NCBI GenBank assembly: GCA_019233755.1
Contig: JAFAMD010000039.1
Coordinates: forward strand, 1-64,000
Reading direction: 5' to 3'
Origin: Acidobacteriaceae bacterium
GTDB lineage: Bacteria > Acidobacteriota > Terriglobia > Bryobacterales > Bryobacteraceae
DNA: 64,000 nt
In this document: piece after piece, positions 16,608-26,654 of the stretch
Layout: each line of letters begins with the position of its first letter
Numbering within the stretch: the stretch's first letter is position 1
Notes under the pieces: generated by a model
What the model was told of the DNA's origin: nothing
What the model saw: only the letters and a program-made list of their open reading frames with translations
The model's database searches: none
Made by a program: the position numbers and the translations under genes

Positions 16608-18161
16608 AAGGAACCCGTCGCGGAGAGCTTTGATGGCAGCCCGCACCTGCGGATCTGCCTGCGCGTGGACCTCATCCCCGGCGGCGACACCGTTTGCTTG
16701 AGTGACGATCTCTTCTTTCAGCCGCGAGCTAATCCAGGTGCGGTCTGCGCTCCACTCTGCAACGCTCGGCTGTATCTGGCGGCTGGAAAGATAGACTTTG
16801 AACTCATCGATATTATCGGGCGTTATTTCGAAGGGATGCGGAAGCGGCGAGTGCTTCGCGAGGTACTGAGTGGCGAAAAAAGTTACCGCCCCGCTGGCAT
16901 CCAGAACGGTTTCCAATCTCGTCAGTGCCGGAGGATACACCCGGATATCCGGCTCAATTCCACCGCCGCCCAGGACTTTGCGGCCACTATCCGTTTTGAA
17001 CGTCGGGCGATCCGTGTCCGGTCTAGCGCTGAATGTTTCTGAAAGGGCAGATTCGCGAAGAGGCCGTTGGATCGACCGGCCGCTGGGCGTGTAATAAAAA
17101 GCAGTCGTAATGGCGAGGCCTGCTCCGTCGGAAAGGGGCATAACGCTTTGTACCAGCCCCTTGCCGTAGCTGGGGACACCGACAATTACGGCGCGATCAT
17201 GATCCTGCAGCGCGCCGGAAAGGATTTCTGAGGCGCTGGCTGTTTTCTCGTTGATGAGAACGGCGAGCTTGCAGCGATAAGGCTTGGCATTCTTGGGCAC
17301 GTCTGCAACATCTACGTCACTCGAGCGCCCCTTCGCCGTCAGGATGCGCTGCCCCGGCTGCAGGAACATAGCAGCCACATCCAGCGCCGCTTTCACAAGA
17401 CCGCCGGGATTATTCCGCAGATCGATGACGAGACTCTTTAGCGAATCGCCGCCGAGCTTTTCAATGGCATCATGCAGTTGTTTTGCGGTTTGCAGGTCCC
17501 AGCTTGCGATGCGGATGTAGCCCAAGCCGGGTTGCAGCAGAAAGGCCCGGTCCACGCTCGGGGCGTCGACTAATTCCGGAGTGAGCATGAACTGGAGCAG
17601 ATGCTCGGATCCCTCACGGTGTATGTAGATCGCGACTTTCTGCTGCCGTGCTTCGGTAAGCAACTCGATGATCTGCTGGGGTTCCAGGGAGCGGATGGCG
17701 ATGTTATTGACCGCCACCAGTTCATCACCGGGCTGAATGCCTGCCTTGTTGGACGGAGTGCCCGGCAGGGTCTGGAGAAAGATGACCTGGCCGGGCAGAA
17801 CGGAAACAATGCTGCCAAACCCTTTCTGCTCGGAGTCTTCCATCTGTTTCAGTTGTTCGAACTGGCCAGGGTCGAAAAACTGTGTGTGCGGGTCGAGTTG
17901 GCGCAGCATGGATGGGATCGCGCCCTGGTAGACCAGCTTGTCGATTGGTTGTGCGTCCGCTGACTCGGCCTGCACGGCGGAGAGCACATCAATGAACTTC
18001 TTCAGCAATGGCGAAAGATCGTTTGCCGGGTCTTCACCGGTCTTGCCCGCCCGTTCCGGGGCCGAGCCGAGTGGAGCGCGAGGCGTGGGCGCAGTCTTCT
18101 GCGCACCGGCAATCAAGGCAAGCGCGAACAGGCACGCACACGGTTTTACAAGCGACAACAT
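16593..18161 (-). CDS. S41 family C-terminal processing peptidase (CtpA/Prc type)
   Basis: The 522-residue protein begins with a signal peptide (MLSLVKPCACLFALALIAGA). A PDZ domain spans about 113-190 (GFGSIVSVLPGQ, NKAGIQPGDELVAVN). The catalytic core has LGYIRIASW, LVIDLRNNPGGLV, the nucleophile Ser309 in TASASE and the Lys334 base in YGKGLVQ. The 25-residue Ser-Lys spacing matches Tsp/D1P. It is expected to trim or degrade proteins in the periplasm by recognising their C-termini through the PDZ domain. It follows ddl on the same strand with a 44-bp gap, so the two may be co-transcribed. Confidence 0.92.
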   Translation of the reverse strand: MLSLVKPCACLFALALIAGAQKTAPTPRAPLGSAPERAGKTGEDPANDLSPLLKKFIDVLSAVQAESADAQPIDKLVYQGAIPSMLRQLDPHTQFFDPGQFEQLKQMEDSEQKGFGSIVSVLPGQVIFLQTLPGTPSNKAGIQPGDELVAVNNIAIRSLEPQQIIELLTEARQQKVAIYIHREGSEHLLQFMLTPELVDAPSVDRAFLLQPGLGYIRIASWDLQTAKQLHDAIEKLGGDSLKSLVIDLRNNPGGLVKAALDVAAMFLQPGQRILTAKGRSSDVDVADVPKNAKPYRCKLAVLINEKTASASEILSGALQDHDRAVIVGVPSYGKGLVQSVMPLSDGAGLAITTAFYYTPSGRSIQRPLRESALSETFSARPDTDRPTFKTDSGRKVLGGGGIEPDIRVYPPALTRLETVLDASGAVTFFATQYLAKHSPLPHPFEITPDNIDEFKVYLSSRQIQPSVAEWSADRTWISSRLKEEIVTQANGVAAGDEVHAQADPQVRAAIKALRDGFLSAAR

Positions 18162-18205
18162 CTTCTAATCTTCTTCGGACGTACGGCCCCTGCTTTCGAT
18201 TGCGC

Positions 18206-19195
18206 TTATCGGCTGTACCGAATCTCCTGGCGCGAGTGCGAGCGTTCAAGGGCGAGTGCGATCAGTTTGTCAAGCAACTGGGGGTACGGAATTCCCGAAT
18301 ATTCCCACATCTTTGGATACATGCTGATGGATGTGAATCCTGGGATCGTGTTGATCTCGTTGATGAACAGTTGACCGGTCGAGGCGTCCATAAGGAAGTC
18401 GACCCGGCCCATGCCTTCGCACCCGACCGCTTCGAAACAACTGATCGCAAGCTGCTGCATGACGCACGTCGTTTCCTGGCTCAGTTTCGCAGGAAGCTCG
18501 ATGCGGGCCGTATCCAGCAGATATTTATCTTCGTAGGTGTAGAAGTCTTGAGAAGGAAAGATTTCGCAAGGAACGGACGCACGCGGCGGTTCGCCCCCCA
18601 GCACGGCGCATTCGAACTCGCGGCCGATAATCCCGCGCTCGACGATAATCTTGCGATCGTAAGAGGCGGCCGTTTCGAGCGCGCGCTGAAGTTCTTCGGA
18701 ATTCTTCGCCTTGTTGATGCCGACGGACGACCCAAGGTTGGCAGGTTTCACAAAGACGGGAAACGGGAACGGAAGTTCCAGCGCGGCTGGATTGAATTGG
18801 CCCCTGGTGAGTACGAGATGCTCGACAACCGGCAAACCGGCATCGCGGCACAGGCGCTTGGTGACGGCTTTGTCCATCGAAACGGCTGATGCCAGCACGC
18901 CGGCGCCGACATAGGGAAGACCCGCGAGTTCGAGCAACCCCTGCACCGTGCCGTCCTCGCCGAACGTACCGTGCAGCATCGGAAAAACAACATCGATGCC
19001 GGCGTCCTCCTGCGGCTCAGGCAGCAGCGGATGGGGGCTCCATCGCCCGTCCTTTGCGATGAAATAATCCGAAACCTGATACTTCTCATGGTCCAGAGCC
19101 TGCTTCACCGATTCGGCAGAGCGTAGAGAGATTTCGTGTTCTCCCGAGCGGCCGCCGTATACCAGAGCCACTCGGATTTTATCTGGTTTGCTCAA
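18206..19195 (-). CDS. ddl: D-alanine--D-alanine ligase
   Basis: A TTG start gives 329 residues: [20 protein letters not shown] at the N-terminus, [33 protein letters not shown], and the ATP-grasp/Mg-binding end [20 protein letters not shown]. These are the diagnostic segments of Ddl, which joins two D-alanines using ATP to feed MurF in peptidoglycan synthesis. Length is normal for the family. It sits alone from other cell-wall genes but just upstream of a periplasmic processing protease, and may share its transcript. Confidence 0.95.
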   Translation of the reverse strand: MSKPDKIRVALVYGGRSGEHEISLRSAESVKQALDHEKYQVSDYFIAKDGRWSPHPLLPEPQEDAGIDVVFPMLHGTFGEDGTVQGLLELAGLPYVGAGVLASAVSMDKAVTKRLCRDAGLPVVEHLVLTRGQFNPAALELPFPFPVFVKPANLGSSVGINKAKNSEELQRALETAASYDRKIIVERGIIGREFECAVLGGEPPRASVPCEIFPSQDFYTYEDKYLLDTARIELPAKLSQETTCVMQQLAISCFEAVGCEGMGRVDFLMDASTGQLFINEINTIPGFTSISMYPKMWEYSGIPYPQLLDKLIALALERSHSRQEIRYSR

Positions 19196-19241
19196 TCAAC
19201 CCATTGTCTCTCGGCGGCTGCCGGCATTCCTCCAAAAAAGA

Positions 19242-19268
19242 AAGCGCCTGCCGCAGGGGCAGGCGCTT
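19242..19268 (-). terminator. Rho-independent terminator after the SYLF gene
   Basis: AAGCGCCTGCC and GGCAGGCGCTT form an 11-bp perfect stem around a 5-base loop. On the minus strand the stem is followed by TTTCTTTTTT. It lies 24 bp past the stop of the leftward SYLF-domain gene and 46 bp before the ddl start, so it ends the SYLF transcript. Confidence 0.9.
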
Positions 19269-19292
19269 ATCGAGACAGACTGGGTTGACCAT

Positions 19293-19970
19293 CTACTTGC
19301 GTGAAGAAAGCCGGTCAAGCGTATGGACCAGAGGTTGCGCCGCGGGCGGAGTGCGCACATCTCCCGTCACTATTTCTTTCGAGTCGATATCGTGGCCGTA
19401 TAGGGCACGGTTGGCATCGTGATCTGTCGTGAGAGCCGCCCCTCCAAGATCCAGACTGCCAAAGATACCGCGCTGACGAGAGTAAGTGAGGATCTCGGCA
19501 TGCATTTCGGCGTCAGTCATCGCCGCAGTATCACGGCCTACCGGTCCGGCAGCAGCCGAAGCTTCGCCGCCCAGCGTGAACTTATCACTCAAAAGATGCC
19601 GCATGCCGTCGCGGTTCATCACGAGCATGACCACGTCTGTCTCGGCTCCGCCGATAAGCAGACCGAACTTGCCGCCAGTGATCTTGACGGATCCGGGAGC
19701 GGTCCAGCCCACTCCGCTCGGCTTACGGCAGCTGAAAAAGCCCGCGCCATATTCGGCGCCGACTATAAAACCGCCCTTCTTTAAATGCGGGATGACCACT
19801 ACGCAGGTCGACTTGTTAATTAAATCCTGCGGGATACCTTTGTCAGACGCATTCGTCATGGCGTTCAAGGTTTCAGTTGCGGCCTGCAGCCTCGAATCGA
19901 CGTCTTCTTTTGCGAATACCGGAACAGCAACCATTGTTGCTGCCAAAATCGCTCCAACCAATAGTTTCAT
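19293..19970 (-). CDS. SYLF (Ysc84-like) lipid-binding domain protein, secreted
   Basis: A signal peptide ([20 protein letters not shown]) precedes a helical lead and a SYLF domain. The domain shows [57 protein letters not shown] and a closing [22 protein letters not shown] proteins bind phosphoinositides in eukaryotes; bacterial members are exported and of unclear role. The start is fixed by GAGGAGGAG seven bases ahead of the ATG at 19970. It has its own terminator downstream and probably its own promoter in 19971-20111, so it appears monocistronic. Confidence 0.9.
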   Translation of the reverse strand: MKLLVGAILAATMVAVPVFAKEDVDSRLQAATETLNAMTNASDKGIPQDLINKSTCVVVIPHLKKGGFIVGAEYGAGFFSCRKPSGVGWTAPGSVKITGGKFGLLIGGAETDVVMLVMNRDGMRHLLSDKFTLGGEASAAAGPVGRDTAAMTDAEMHAEILTYSRQRGIFGSLDLGGAALTTDHDANRALYGHDIDSKEIVTGDVRTPPAAQPLVHTLDRLSSRK

Positions 19971-20111
19971 TCGTTTACTCCTCCTCTTGCACTTCTCAAC
20001 TTCCTGACGTGCGCATTCGCTCCCACTAACTAGTGAGACGTACGAGAGTTCTAACTTTGCACATACAGATTACGAATTATGGGCCACAGTAGCAGGTAAG
20101 CATAGCAGGGC

Positions 20112-21497
20112 TTAATGGGTTTCCAGCTTGGATTGCAGCAGGATGGAGCTTGCTGTGTCTTTTGCCAGACGAACACAATCCGGAACGCCCACGCCATCAT
20201 ACGCGTTACCGACGAGATGGAGCCCGGTACAATTGCGCAGCGCCGCGGCGAGACGTTGCTGGCGCTGCATGTGTCCGACAACATACTGAGGCATGCTCTG
20301 CGGCCAGCGATAGAGCGTGGAGAAGCGCGGAATCGAATGGATTCCCATCAGGCGCCTGAAATCCGCCCGCACAAGGTCAAGCAAAGCCGCGTCAGAGGCG
20401 TCCAATAGCCGCAAAGCCTGGTTCCCGACGATGAAAGCCCGAAGGGCAGCAAAGCGCTGCGGAATGCGTGAAGGGAATTTGGTGCTGATCCACGTCGCGG
20501 CCGCCACTGTTTGCCGCTCGCGACAGGGAACGAGAAAACCGAAGCCGTTGAGCGGATGGCCCAAAGTCGCGCGGTCGTAAACCAAGGTTACGAGGATCGC
20601 CGAGGAGTAGGGAATCCCCGCCAGTTCGGCCGCAACGTCCGCTGCGGCATCGCCCAGCAGGCGGCCGGCCGCGTGAGCCGGGCAAGCTAGAACCAGGTTG
20701 GCTGACTCGAACCACTCGCCGGCGGCGTTGGCGCGCCACCCATTCGTTGTACGTTCGATTCCGGCGATTTCGCGATGAACCACCTGGGTGTTCTGCCTTA
20801 TGGCTCGAATGAGTGCGTCGGTCAGGCTCTGCATTCCCCCAGCAAAGGAGCGGAAGAGCCCGCCTTGCCGCGGCGTTTGCCGGCGTTCTTCACGAACGCC
20901 TCGGATGAGGCTGCCACACTTCTGTTCGTACGCCACGAACCGCGCCAGTACGCTTCGGGCGCTGAGGGTGGCGGCGTCACCGCCGTAGACACCTGAGAGC
21001 AAAGGTTCCGCGAGGTATTCGAGAACTTCGTCGCCGAAGTGCTCCCGAACGAGACGGCCGACGGTGATGTCCTCGTCGCGTGTGAGGGGAGAGGAAAACA
21101 CTTCCGCAAGGAAACGAAGTTTGGTGCTTACGCTGAAAAGGTCGGAACGGAACGCAGGACCCCAGGCGCCGGGCACCATCATGACCATGCCCTGCGGCAT
21201 GGGGACTAGCTTGCCGCCGCGCACAATGAAGATGCGCCGTGCTTCGTCGTTCGAGCCGATAATCTGCCGGTCAAGACCGTCGAGGTCGCGCGCCAGTTCG
21301 GTGAGTACGGGTTTTGCGGCGATGTAACTGTCCGGCCCCGCTTCGAGCTGGCACTCCTCGATCACGTCTGTCTTGATGAGGCCGCCCAACCGGTCAGACT
21401 TCTCGAACAGAACCGAGGAGATTCCAAGGCGGCCGAGAAAATACGCAGTGGAAAGCCCTGAAACCCCGCCGCCGACAATGAGTGCGCGTTCTGCCAC
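20112..21497 (-). CDS. hemG: Protoporphyrinogen oxidase, oxygen-dependent type
   Basis: This 461-residue flavoprotein opens with the FAD-binding IVGGGVSGLSTAYFLGRLGI and EKSDRLGGLIKT. It contains EAGPDSYIAAKP and closes LHLVGNAYDGVGVPDCVRLA, as in the HemY/PPOX family. It oxidises protoporphyrinogen IX to protoporphyrin IX late in heme synthesis. It begins 3 bp after hemE ends, so hemE and this gene are one leftward operon. The symbol follows PPOX (hemG/hemY) usage. Ferrochelatase is not in the window. Confidence 0.92.
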   Translation of the reverse strand: MAERALIVGGGVSGLSTAYFLGRLGISSVLFEKSDRLGGLIKTDVIEECQLEAGPDSYIAAKPVLTELARDLDGLDRQIIGSNDEARRIFIVRGGKLVPMPQGMVMMVPGAWGPAFRSDLFSVSTKLRFLAEVFSSPLTRDEDITVGRLVREHFGDEVLEYLAEPLLSGVYGGDAATLSARSVLARFVAYEQKCGSLIRGVREERRQTPRQGGLFRSFAGGMQSLTDALIRAIRQNTQVVHREIAGIERTTNGWRANAAGEWFESANLVLACPAHAAGRLLGDAAADVAAELAGIPYSSAILVTLVYDRATLGHPLNGFGFLVPCRERQTVAAATWISTKFPSRIPQRFAALRAFIVGNQALRLLDASDAALLDLVRADFRRLMGIHSIPRFSTLYRWPQSMPQYVVGHMQRQQRLAAALRNCTGLHLVGNAYDGVGVPDCVRLAKDTASSILLQSKLETH

Positions 21498-21500
21498 GAG

Positions 21501-22538
21501 TTACTTGTGGAACTCGCGCACAATCTGAACCACGGCCTTCACGTTCTCAACAGGTGTTTCGGGCAGAATGCCGTGTCCCAGATTGACAATGTGTCCGGGG
21601 CGTGAGCCGGTGCGTCGCAGAAGATCGGTCACCTTGGTGCGCAGCTCGGGAAGCGGAGCAAATAATGCGACGGGATCCAGGTTTCCTTGAATGGCAGAGC
21701 GGTAGCCGATATCCATCCAGGCCTGATCGATGTTGATGCGCCAATCGACGCCGATTACGTCGCCGCCCGCAGCGTGCAGCTCTCGCAGAAATCCGCCAGC
21801 CCCCGTGCCGAAATGGATTACGGGAACGCCGGACGCGCGTATGCGTTCGATCAGAGCACGTGAGTACGGCTGGACGTAGTGAACATAGTCCTCGGGACTC
21901 AGTGCGCCCACCCAACTGTCAAATACCTGAACAGCGCGTGCTCCTGCGCCTACCTGCAGTCCCGCAAAGTCGCCGAGCACATCCACCAGCTTGCCCATGA
22001 GGCGCCGCCACATGCTCTCATTGCCGAACATCAGCTTTTTGGTCTTCAGGAACGTCTTCGATGGGCCGCCTTCAATCATGTAGCTGGCGAGCGTGAATGG
22101 AGCGCCCACAAACCCCACGATCGGCACGCTGCCGCCCAGAGCGCGCGCGACGAGTTGAATCGATTCCGCGACGTAGCCGAGATCGTCGGTCCGGCTGGTC
22201 GAAAGATCATCGATGTCCTCAGGTTCGGTGATCGGATTTTCGATGGACGGGCCTTCGCCAGCAACAAACTCCAGCTTCAATCCCATTGGCTCGATCGGCA
22301 GCAGGAGATCGGCAAAAATAATGGCAGCATCCACGTCGAGGATTTCGACCGGCTGTAAGGTAACGGTGGCAGCCAGTTCGGGGTTCTTGCAGATCTCCAG
22401 AATGCTGTGTTTCGAACGGATGTCCCGGTAGGGTTTCAGGTAGCGGCCAGCCTGCCGCATGAACCATACCGGCCGGACATCGGTGCCTCGCCGGCGGCAG
22501 GCATCCAGAAACCTTCCGCTTACTGGAGGCAAGCGCAT
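21501..22538 (-). CDS. hemE: Uroporphyrinogen decarboxylase
   Basis: A GGAGG four bases before the ATG supports this start. The 345-residue length is typical. RPVWFMRQAGRYLKPYR (near 23-39) is the catalytic N-terminal signature, with IIFADLLLPIEPMGLKLEF, GFVGAPFTLASYMIEGGPSK, FGTGAGGFL and GNLDPVALFAP completing the family pattern. It decarboxylates uroporphyrinogen III to coproporphyrinogen III. It is followed immediately by the protoporphyrinogen oxidase gene. It lies about 135 bp beyond rbfA, far enough for its own promoter. Confidence 0.96.
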   Translation of the reverse strand: MRLPPVSGRFLDACRRRGTDVRPVWFMRQAGRYLKPYRDIRSKHSILEICKNPELAATVTLQPVEILDVDAAIIFADLLLPIEPMGLKLEFVAGEGPSIENPITEPEDIDDLSTSRTDDLGYVAESIQLVARALGGSVPIVGFVGAPFTLASYMIEGGPSKTFLKTKKLMFGNESMWRRLMGKLVDVLGDFAGLQVGAGARAVQVFDSWVGALSPEDYVHYVQPYSRALIERIRASGVPVIHFGTGAGGFLRELHAAGGDVIGVDWRINIDQAWMDIGYRSAIQGNLDPVALFAPLPELRTKVTDLLRRTGSRPGHIVNLGHGILPETPVENVKAVVQIVREFHK

Positions 22539-22672
22539 ACGGCCTCCAACTTGTCTGCTGAAATAAAACCTGTATGCAGATTCATGCCCAAATATTCAGA
22601 GTGTACCCTTGGTGCCGACAAACTTCCCCTGGGATTGCCAGAGGGTTATAGAATTTTGGTACTAAAAAGGTA

Positions 22673-23047
22673 CTAGCTGGGGGTGGGTTCTTCGCCTCGC
22701 GGCCGGCCGCGGCGGACTCGCTTCAGCAGGTACTCCATGCGGTCCTTGCCGCTTGTCTTCAAATCCGCTTCGAAGTGCAACTCGGGGACGCGGAATAGGT
22801 TCAGGCGCTCGGCTAGCTGCCTGCGAAGGAAGTGACGGGCGCCATCCAGGGCGCGGATCGTTTCCTCCTGCTGATCAGCGTTGCTGTCGAGGTGCAAACG
22901 AACCTGAGCATGCCGCATATCGGGCGAGACAAGCACTTCGGTGACTGTGGCGTCTCCAATCCGCGGATCCGTGAGCTCATAGGCGATCAATTCTCCAAGT
23001 TCTTCGCGAAGCGCCTCTGAAACGCGCTCTGCCCGGTGAGTATCCAT
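22673..23047 (-). CDS. rbfA: Ribosome-binding factor A
   Basis: I choose ATG 23047 because GGAGG lies six bases ahead and the protein then begins MDTHRAERVSEALREELGEL, as in the family; the frame extends 15 codons further upstream. The 124-residue product has the KH-type core ELTDPRIGDATVTEVLVSPD, ARHFLRRQLAERLNLFRVPE and L-x-F-x-x-D. RbfA matures the 5-prime end of 16S rRNA in the 30S subunit. It lies 35 bp after the DUF503 gene at the end of the nusA-infB operon, its usual place. Confidence 0.95.
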   Translation of the reverse strand: MDTHRAERVSEALREELGELIAYELTDPRIGDATVTEVLVSPDMRHAQVRLHLDSNADQQEETIRALDGARHFLRRQLAERLNLFRVPELHFEADLKTSGKDRMEYLLKRVRRGRPRGEEPTPS

Positions 23048-23082
23048 TTGGAGCCTCCAATTTGAGTGTAAGGCGTGTGCCG

Positions 23083-23367
23083 CTAAAGCCATTCGATGTT
23101 GCTGCCGGCGAGGGCGCCCCCCAGCAAGCCCGCCGCGTGCTTATCCACTGCCTGCAATATCTGCTCGGCGTGCACGCGATCTTTTGAAACTGTCACAGCC
23201 GCGACCACTGCATGCTGCCACGAATCGAGGTAGTCGATCTCCGCAACTGCCACGTTGAAGCGCTCGCGGAGCCTGTCTTTCAGGCTTTTGACGACGTGCC
23301 GCTTCTCCTTGAGAGAGTGGGAGTCTTCTACGTGAATTTCCAGTGTCAAGACCCCGATGGCGGGCAT
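23083..23367 (-). CDS. DUF503 (YlxP-like) protein
   Basis: Starting at ATG 23367, the 94-residue protein reads MPAIGVLTLEIHVEDSHSLK, EKRHVVKSLKDRLRERFNVA, then VAEIDYLDSWQHAVVAAVTV. These are the distinctive DUF503 segments. Such small proteins are usually encoded between infB and rbfA, as here, and are thought to help ribosome assembly, though their biochemical role is unsettled. The frame extends much further upstream, but that part is unrelated and overlaps the infB end. Confidence 0.92.
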   Translation of the reverse strand: MPAIGVLTLEIHVEDSHSLKEKRHVVKSLKDRLRERFNVAVAEIDYLDSWQHAVVAAVTVSKDRVHAEQILQAVDKHAAGLLGGALAGSNIEWL

Positions 23368-23423
23368 TCTGTAAAGAATATTGTGCGCGGCCGCCCTGAA
23401 GAAGACGGCCGCACTTGGCTGGG

Positions 23424-26400
23424 TTACTGGACCGGTTCGGGCAGTTGCGGGGCGATGCGCTCCATTGTGAATGCCTCGAACGTATCGCCGACATTGATGT
23501 GGTTGAAGTTGCTGAGCGAGATGCCGCACTCCAGACCGTTTTTGACTTCGCTCGCATCGTTCTTGAAACGCTTGAGAGCCTCAATCCTTCCGGTATGGAT
23601 GACTTCGCCGTCCCGCATGACGCGAATCTGGCTATCGCGGCGGATAACGCCGTCGGAGACGTAGCAACCGGCGACGGTTCCGACCTTGCTGATCTTGAAC
23701 GTCTCGCGCACTTCCGCATGCCCCTGCACCGTTTCTTTGTAAACGGGCTCGAGCAGGCCGGTCATCGCGCGTTGGATCTCGTCGATCAGCTCATAGATGA
23801 TGCTATGAAGCCTTACATCGACCTTCTGTTGTTCTGCCGTAGCTTGCGCATTGCGCTCGGCCCGGACGTTAAATCCGATGATCAGCGCTTCCGAAGCCGA
23901 GGCTAGCAGGACGTCATCTTCGGTGATCGCGCCAACTCCCGTGCGGAGGACGCGGACGCGGATCTTTTCGTTCGAAAGCTGCTGCAGCGTGTCTGACAGC
24001 ACTTCAGCGGTACCGCCCACGTCGGCCTTGATGATGAGATTGAGGTCTTTGAGCTCGCCTTCTTTGAACTGCTCATTGAGCGACGCCAGAGTTGCGACAC
24101 GCGCGCCCTTGGCCATCGCGGCATCGCGGGCTTTCGCCTCGCGGTAAATCACAATCTGCTTGGCCTTCGATGTGTCGGAGACCGCTTGGAAGCTGTCGCC
24201 GACTTCCGGCAGGCTGTCGAGACCGATCACCTCTACCGGCATCGACGGTTCGGCCTCCTTCACCGGGTTCCCGCGATCGTCGAACATAGCGCGAACTTTG
24301 CTGAAAAGCGCGCCGCAGATAAAGAAATCACCCACCCGCAGCGTTCCGTTGCGAACCAGCATGGTAGCGACCGGACCGCGGCCCCTGTCGAGCTTGGCTT
24401 CGAGCACCGTGCCGATAGCAGGCCGATTTGGATTGGCCTTGAGATCCTGAATGTCGGCGACCAGCAGGATCATTTCGAGCATCAGATCCAGATTCTGGCC
24501 GGTTTTGGCGGAGACCGGCACCATGACAATATCGCCACCCCAATCTTCGGCAAGCAGCCCGCGATCAGCCAGTTGCTGCTTCACGCGCTCCGGCTGGGCA
24601 TCCGGCTTGTCAATCTTGTTGATAGCGACAATGATCGGCACTTTGGCCGCTCTTGCGTGATCGATGGCTTCGAGTGTCTGCGGCATTACACCGTCATCGG
24701 CCGAAACCACGAGTACAACGATATCGGTGACTTTGGCTCCGCGGGCTCGCATCCGCGTGAACGCCTGGTGGCCCGGCGTATCGATGAAGACGATCTTGCG
24801 GCCGTTCTTTTCGATGTAGTAAGCACCAATATGCTGAGTGATGCCGCCGGCTTCGCGGGCCGCGACGTTGGTCTGGCGAACGGCGTCGAGCAGCGAAGTC
24901 TTACCGTGGTCGACGTGACCCATGATGGTGACCACGGGCGCACGACGGACGAAATCTTTTTCTTCTTCCGCCAGCTCGATATCCTGCGTGCTTTCTTCTT
25001 CGTAGCTGACCTGGTTGGTGGAGGCGCCGAATTCGCGCGCCAGTTCTTCGGCCAGTTTCACGTCGAGGGTCTGGTTTATGGTGGCGAAGATCTTCTTCTC
25101 GACCAGCTTCTTGACAACCAGATTCGCCTTGACGCCGAGCTTTTCCGAAAGCTCCTTAACCGTGACGCCTTCCGCGACCGTAATCTCGCGATCGATGGGC
25201 GGCGGTTCGGCCACCGCAGCGCGCTTGCTGATGCGTTCGCGGAGATTTCCTTCCTCCCGATCCTCCCGCTTGCGCGGTCCCTGGCGGCTGCCGGGCTTGG
25301 CCTGGTGCCGGCGTTGTTGCTCGGTGGGCAGCGTTGCGGGTTCCGGGCGCAAGCTGGTGGGGTGCATGGGCCGCAGCCCGCCAGGACGCCGGAGTCCGGG
25401 CTGACCAGGAGCGGTGGGCTGGCCGGGGCCGCGCATGACAGGCTGGCCGGGGCGAATCGGACCTCGAAAAACCGGCTGGCCCGGCGTCGGCGCCGGGCGT
25501 CCTGGAGCTGCCGGTCTGGGAACACCCGGCGCAGCCGGGTTGGGGCGCGCCTGCTGTTGCTTCAGCCGTTGGAGTATATCTTGGCGCGGCGGAACCACCG
25601 GCCGGGCGGCAGGCTGACCTGCCAATGGCGGCCGCGTTCCAGCAGGACGCGGGGCGATCGGCGCGCCCGGGGTCAAACCGGGGGTAGCGGGACGAGGCGC
25701 CGGGCGAGCCGGAATCGGAGCTCCGGGTACGGCGGATGCGGCGGGCGGCGTCCCGGCCGTGCCGGGCGCGACCACGTGGGTCGGCACCTGCGGCATTCTG
25801 GGCGGCGGCGGAGCCTGAGGTGCTGCCGGGCGTGCCGGCGACGGGGTTGACGGGGCCGGCCGTGCCGGGCGCTCCGGCGTGGCCGCGATGCGCGTGGGTT
25901 CGGCTGGCGGAAGCGGCTGTCGCGGGCCGACTGGCAAAGCCGGTGTAACCGGTACAGATGGCACGCGCGGGGCCGTTTGCGGCGGCAGCGGGCGCGCCGG
26001 AATAGATACATTGCGACCTGCCGTTCCTGGAGTGGAAGGCTGACCGGAGGACGGAGCAAGCGGTGGCTGTAAAGCCGTGCCGCCTCCGAGCGGCGGCCGC
26101 AGCGGCCTGAAAGTCGGAGCCGGGCGTTCCGGTTCCTGAGGTGCCGCCTGGGGCGCACCCGGAGCGGCTGGTTGAGCTGCTGGTGCTGTTGAAGGAGTTG
26201 CCGATGCTACGGGCGTCTGTGAAGCGGGAGCTGCCATGGGTGGAGCGGGTTGTACCGGTGTCGGAATTTCGCGGAGGGGCGGACGGGGTGCCGGTCGAAC
26301 GGCTTGCGCGGGTTCGGCTGTTGCGGGTTGACTCTCGAGCTGCGGCACAGCAGGTACCGGGATGCTTGGGGGCGCCGCGGGACCTTTGGGGCCGGCTGCC

Positions 26401-26606
26401 TCGGGAGCAATGGCCTTTTCCACAGAACCAGCCGCGGGCTGCGCCGGTGCACCCAGCCGTCGCCGAAGCTCAAGGGCTACCTCTTCGTCGAGCGAGCTGG
26501 AATGCGTCTTCTTCTCGTGCACGCCCAATTCGGGCAGCAGCTCGAGTATGACGCCGGGTTTGACTTCAAGCTCCCGCGCCAGCTCGTTGACTCTGATTTT
26601 ACTCAT
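23424..26606 (-). CDS. infB: Translation initiation factor IF-2
   Basis: This 1060-residue protein starts [20 protein letters not shown] (IF2_N). A very long Pro/Ala-rich linker runs from about 55 to 440, followed by a second IF2_N domain ([20 protein letters not shown]). The GTPase domain begins near residue 560 with [22 protein letters not shown] and [11 protein letters not shown], and the C-terminal domains bind fMet-tRNA. It guides initiator tRNA to the ribosome. The linker makes it longer than the roughly 890-residue E. coli protein. It follows nusA by 48 bp. The nearest GGAG is about 20 bases from the ATG, so the start site has no well-placed Shine-Dalgarno. Confidence 0.97.
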   Translation of the reverse strand: MSKIRVNELARELEVKPGVILELLPELGVHEKKTHSSSLDEEVALELRRRLGAPAQPAAGSVEKAIAPEAAGPKGPAAPPSIPVPAVPQLESQPATAEPAQAVRPAPRPPLREIPTPVQPAPPMAAPASQTPVASATPSTAPAAQPAAPGAPQAAPQEPERPAPTFRPLRPPLGGGTALQPPLAPSSGQPSTPGTAGRNVSIPARPLPPQTAPRVPSVPVTPALPVGPRQPLPPAEPTRIAATPERPARPAPSTPSPARPAAPQAPPPPRMPQVPTHVVAPGTAGTPPAASAVPGAPIPARPAPRPATPGLTPGAPIAPRPAGTRPPLAGQPAARPVVPPRQDILQRLKQQQARPNPAAPGVPRPAAPGRPAPTPGQPVFRGPIRPGQPVMRGPGQPTAPGQPGLRRPGGLRPMHPTSLRPEPATLPTEQQRRHQAKPGSRQGPRKREDREEGNLRERISKRAAVAEPPPIDREITVAEGVTVKELSEKLGVKANLVVKKLVEKKIFATINQTLDVKLAEELAREFGASTNQVSYEEESTQDIELAEEEKDFVRRAPVVTIMGHVDHGKTSLLDAVRQTNVAAREAGGITQHIGAYYIEKNGRKIVFIDTPGHQAFTRMRARGAKVTDIVVLVVSADDGVMPQTLEAIDHARAAKVPIIVAINKIDKPDAQPERVKQQLADRGLLAEDWGGDIVMVPVSAKTGQNLDLMLEMILLVADIQDLKANPNRPAIGTVLEAKLDRGRGPVATMLVRNGTLRVGDFFICGALFSKVRAMFDDRGNPVKEAEPSMPVEVIGLDSLPEVGDSFQAVSDTSKAKQIVIYREAKARDAAMAKGARVATLASLNEQFKEGELKDLNLIIKADVGGTAEVLSDTLQQLSNEKIRVRVLRTGVGAITEDDVLLASASEALIIGFNVRAERNAQATAEQQKVDVRLHSIIYELIDEIQRAMTGLLEPVYKETVQGHAEVRETFKISKVGTVAGCYVSDGVIRRDSQIRVMRDGEVIHTGRIEALKRFKNDASEVKNGLECGISLSNFNHINVGDTFEAFTMERIAPQLPEPVQ

Positions 26607-26654
26607 AGAAGAGACTGCTAAATAACTCCTTACAGCACCACAATTTGTACTTGA

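Noticed and set aside
18008..18889. Plus-strand frame of 293 codons
   Set aside because: Antisense to ddl and the protease start; no motif.
23388..23412. Terminator between infB and the DUF503 gene
   Set aside because: GCGGCCG/CGGCCGC can pair, but no T-run follows on the minus strand, so it is not a convincing intrinsic terminator.
24186..25850. Plus-strand frame of 554 codons
   Set aside because: Antisense to infB; arises from high GC and the Pro/Ala linker, with no recognisable domain.
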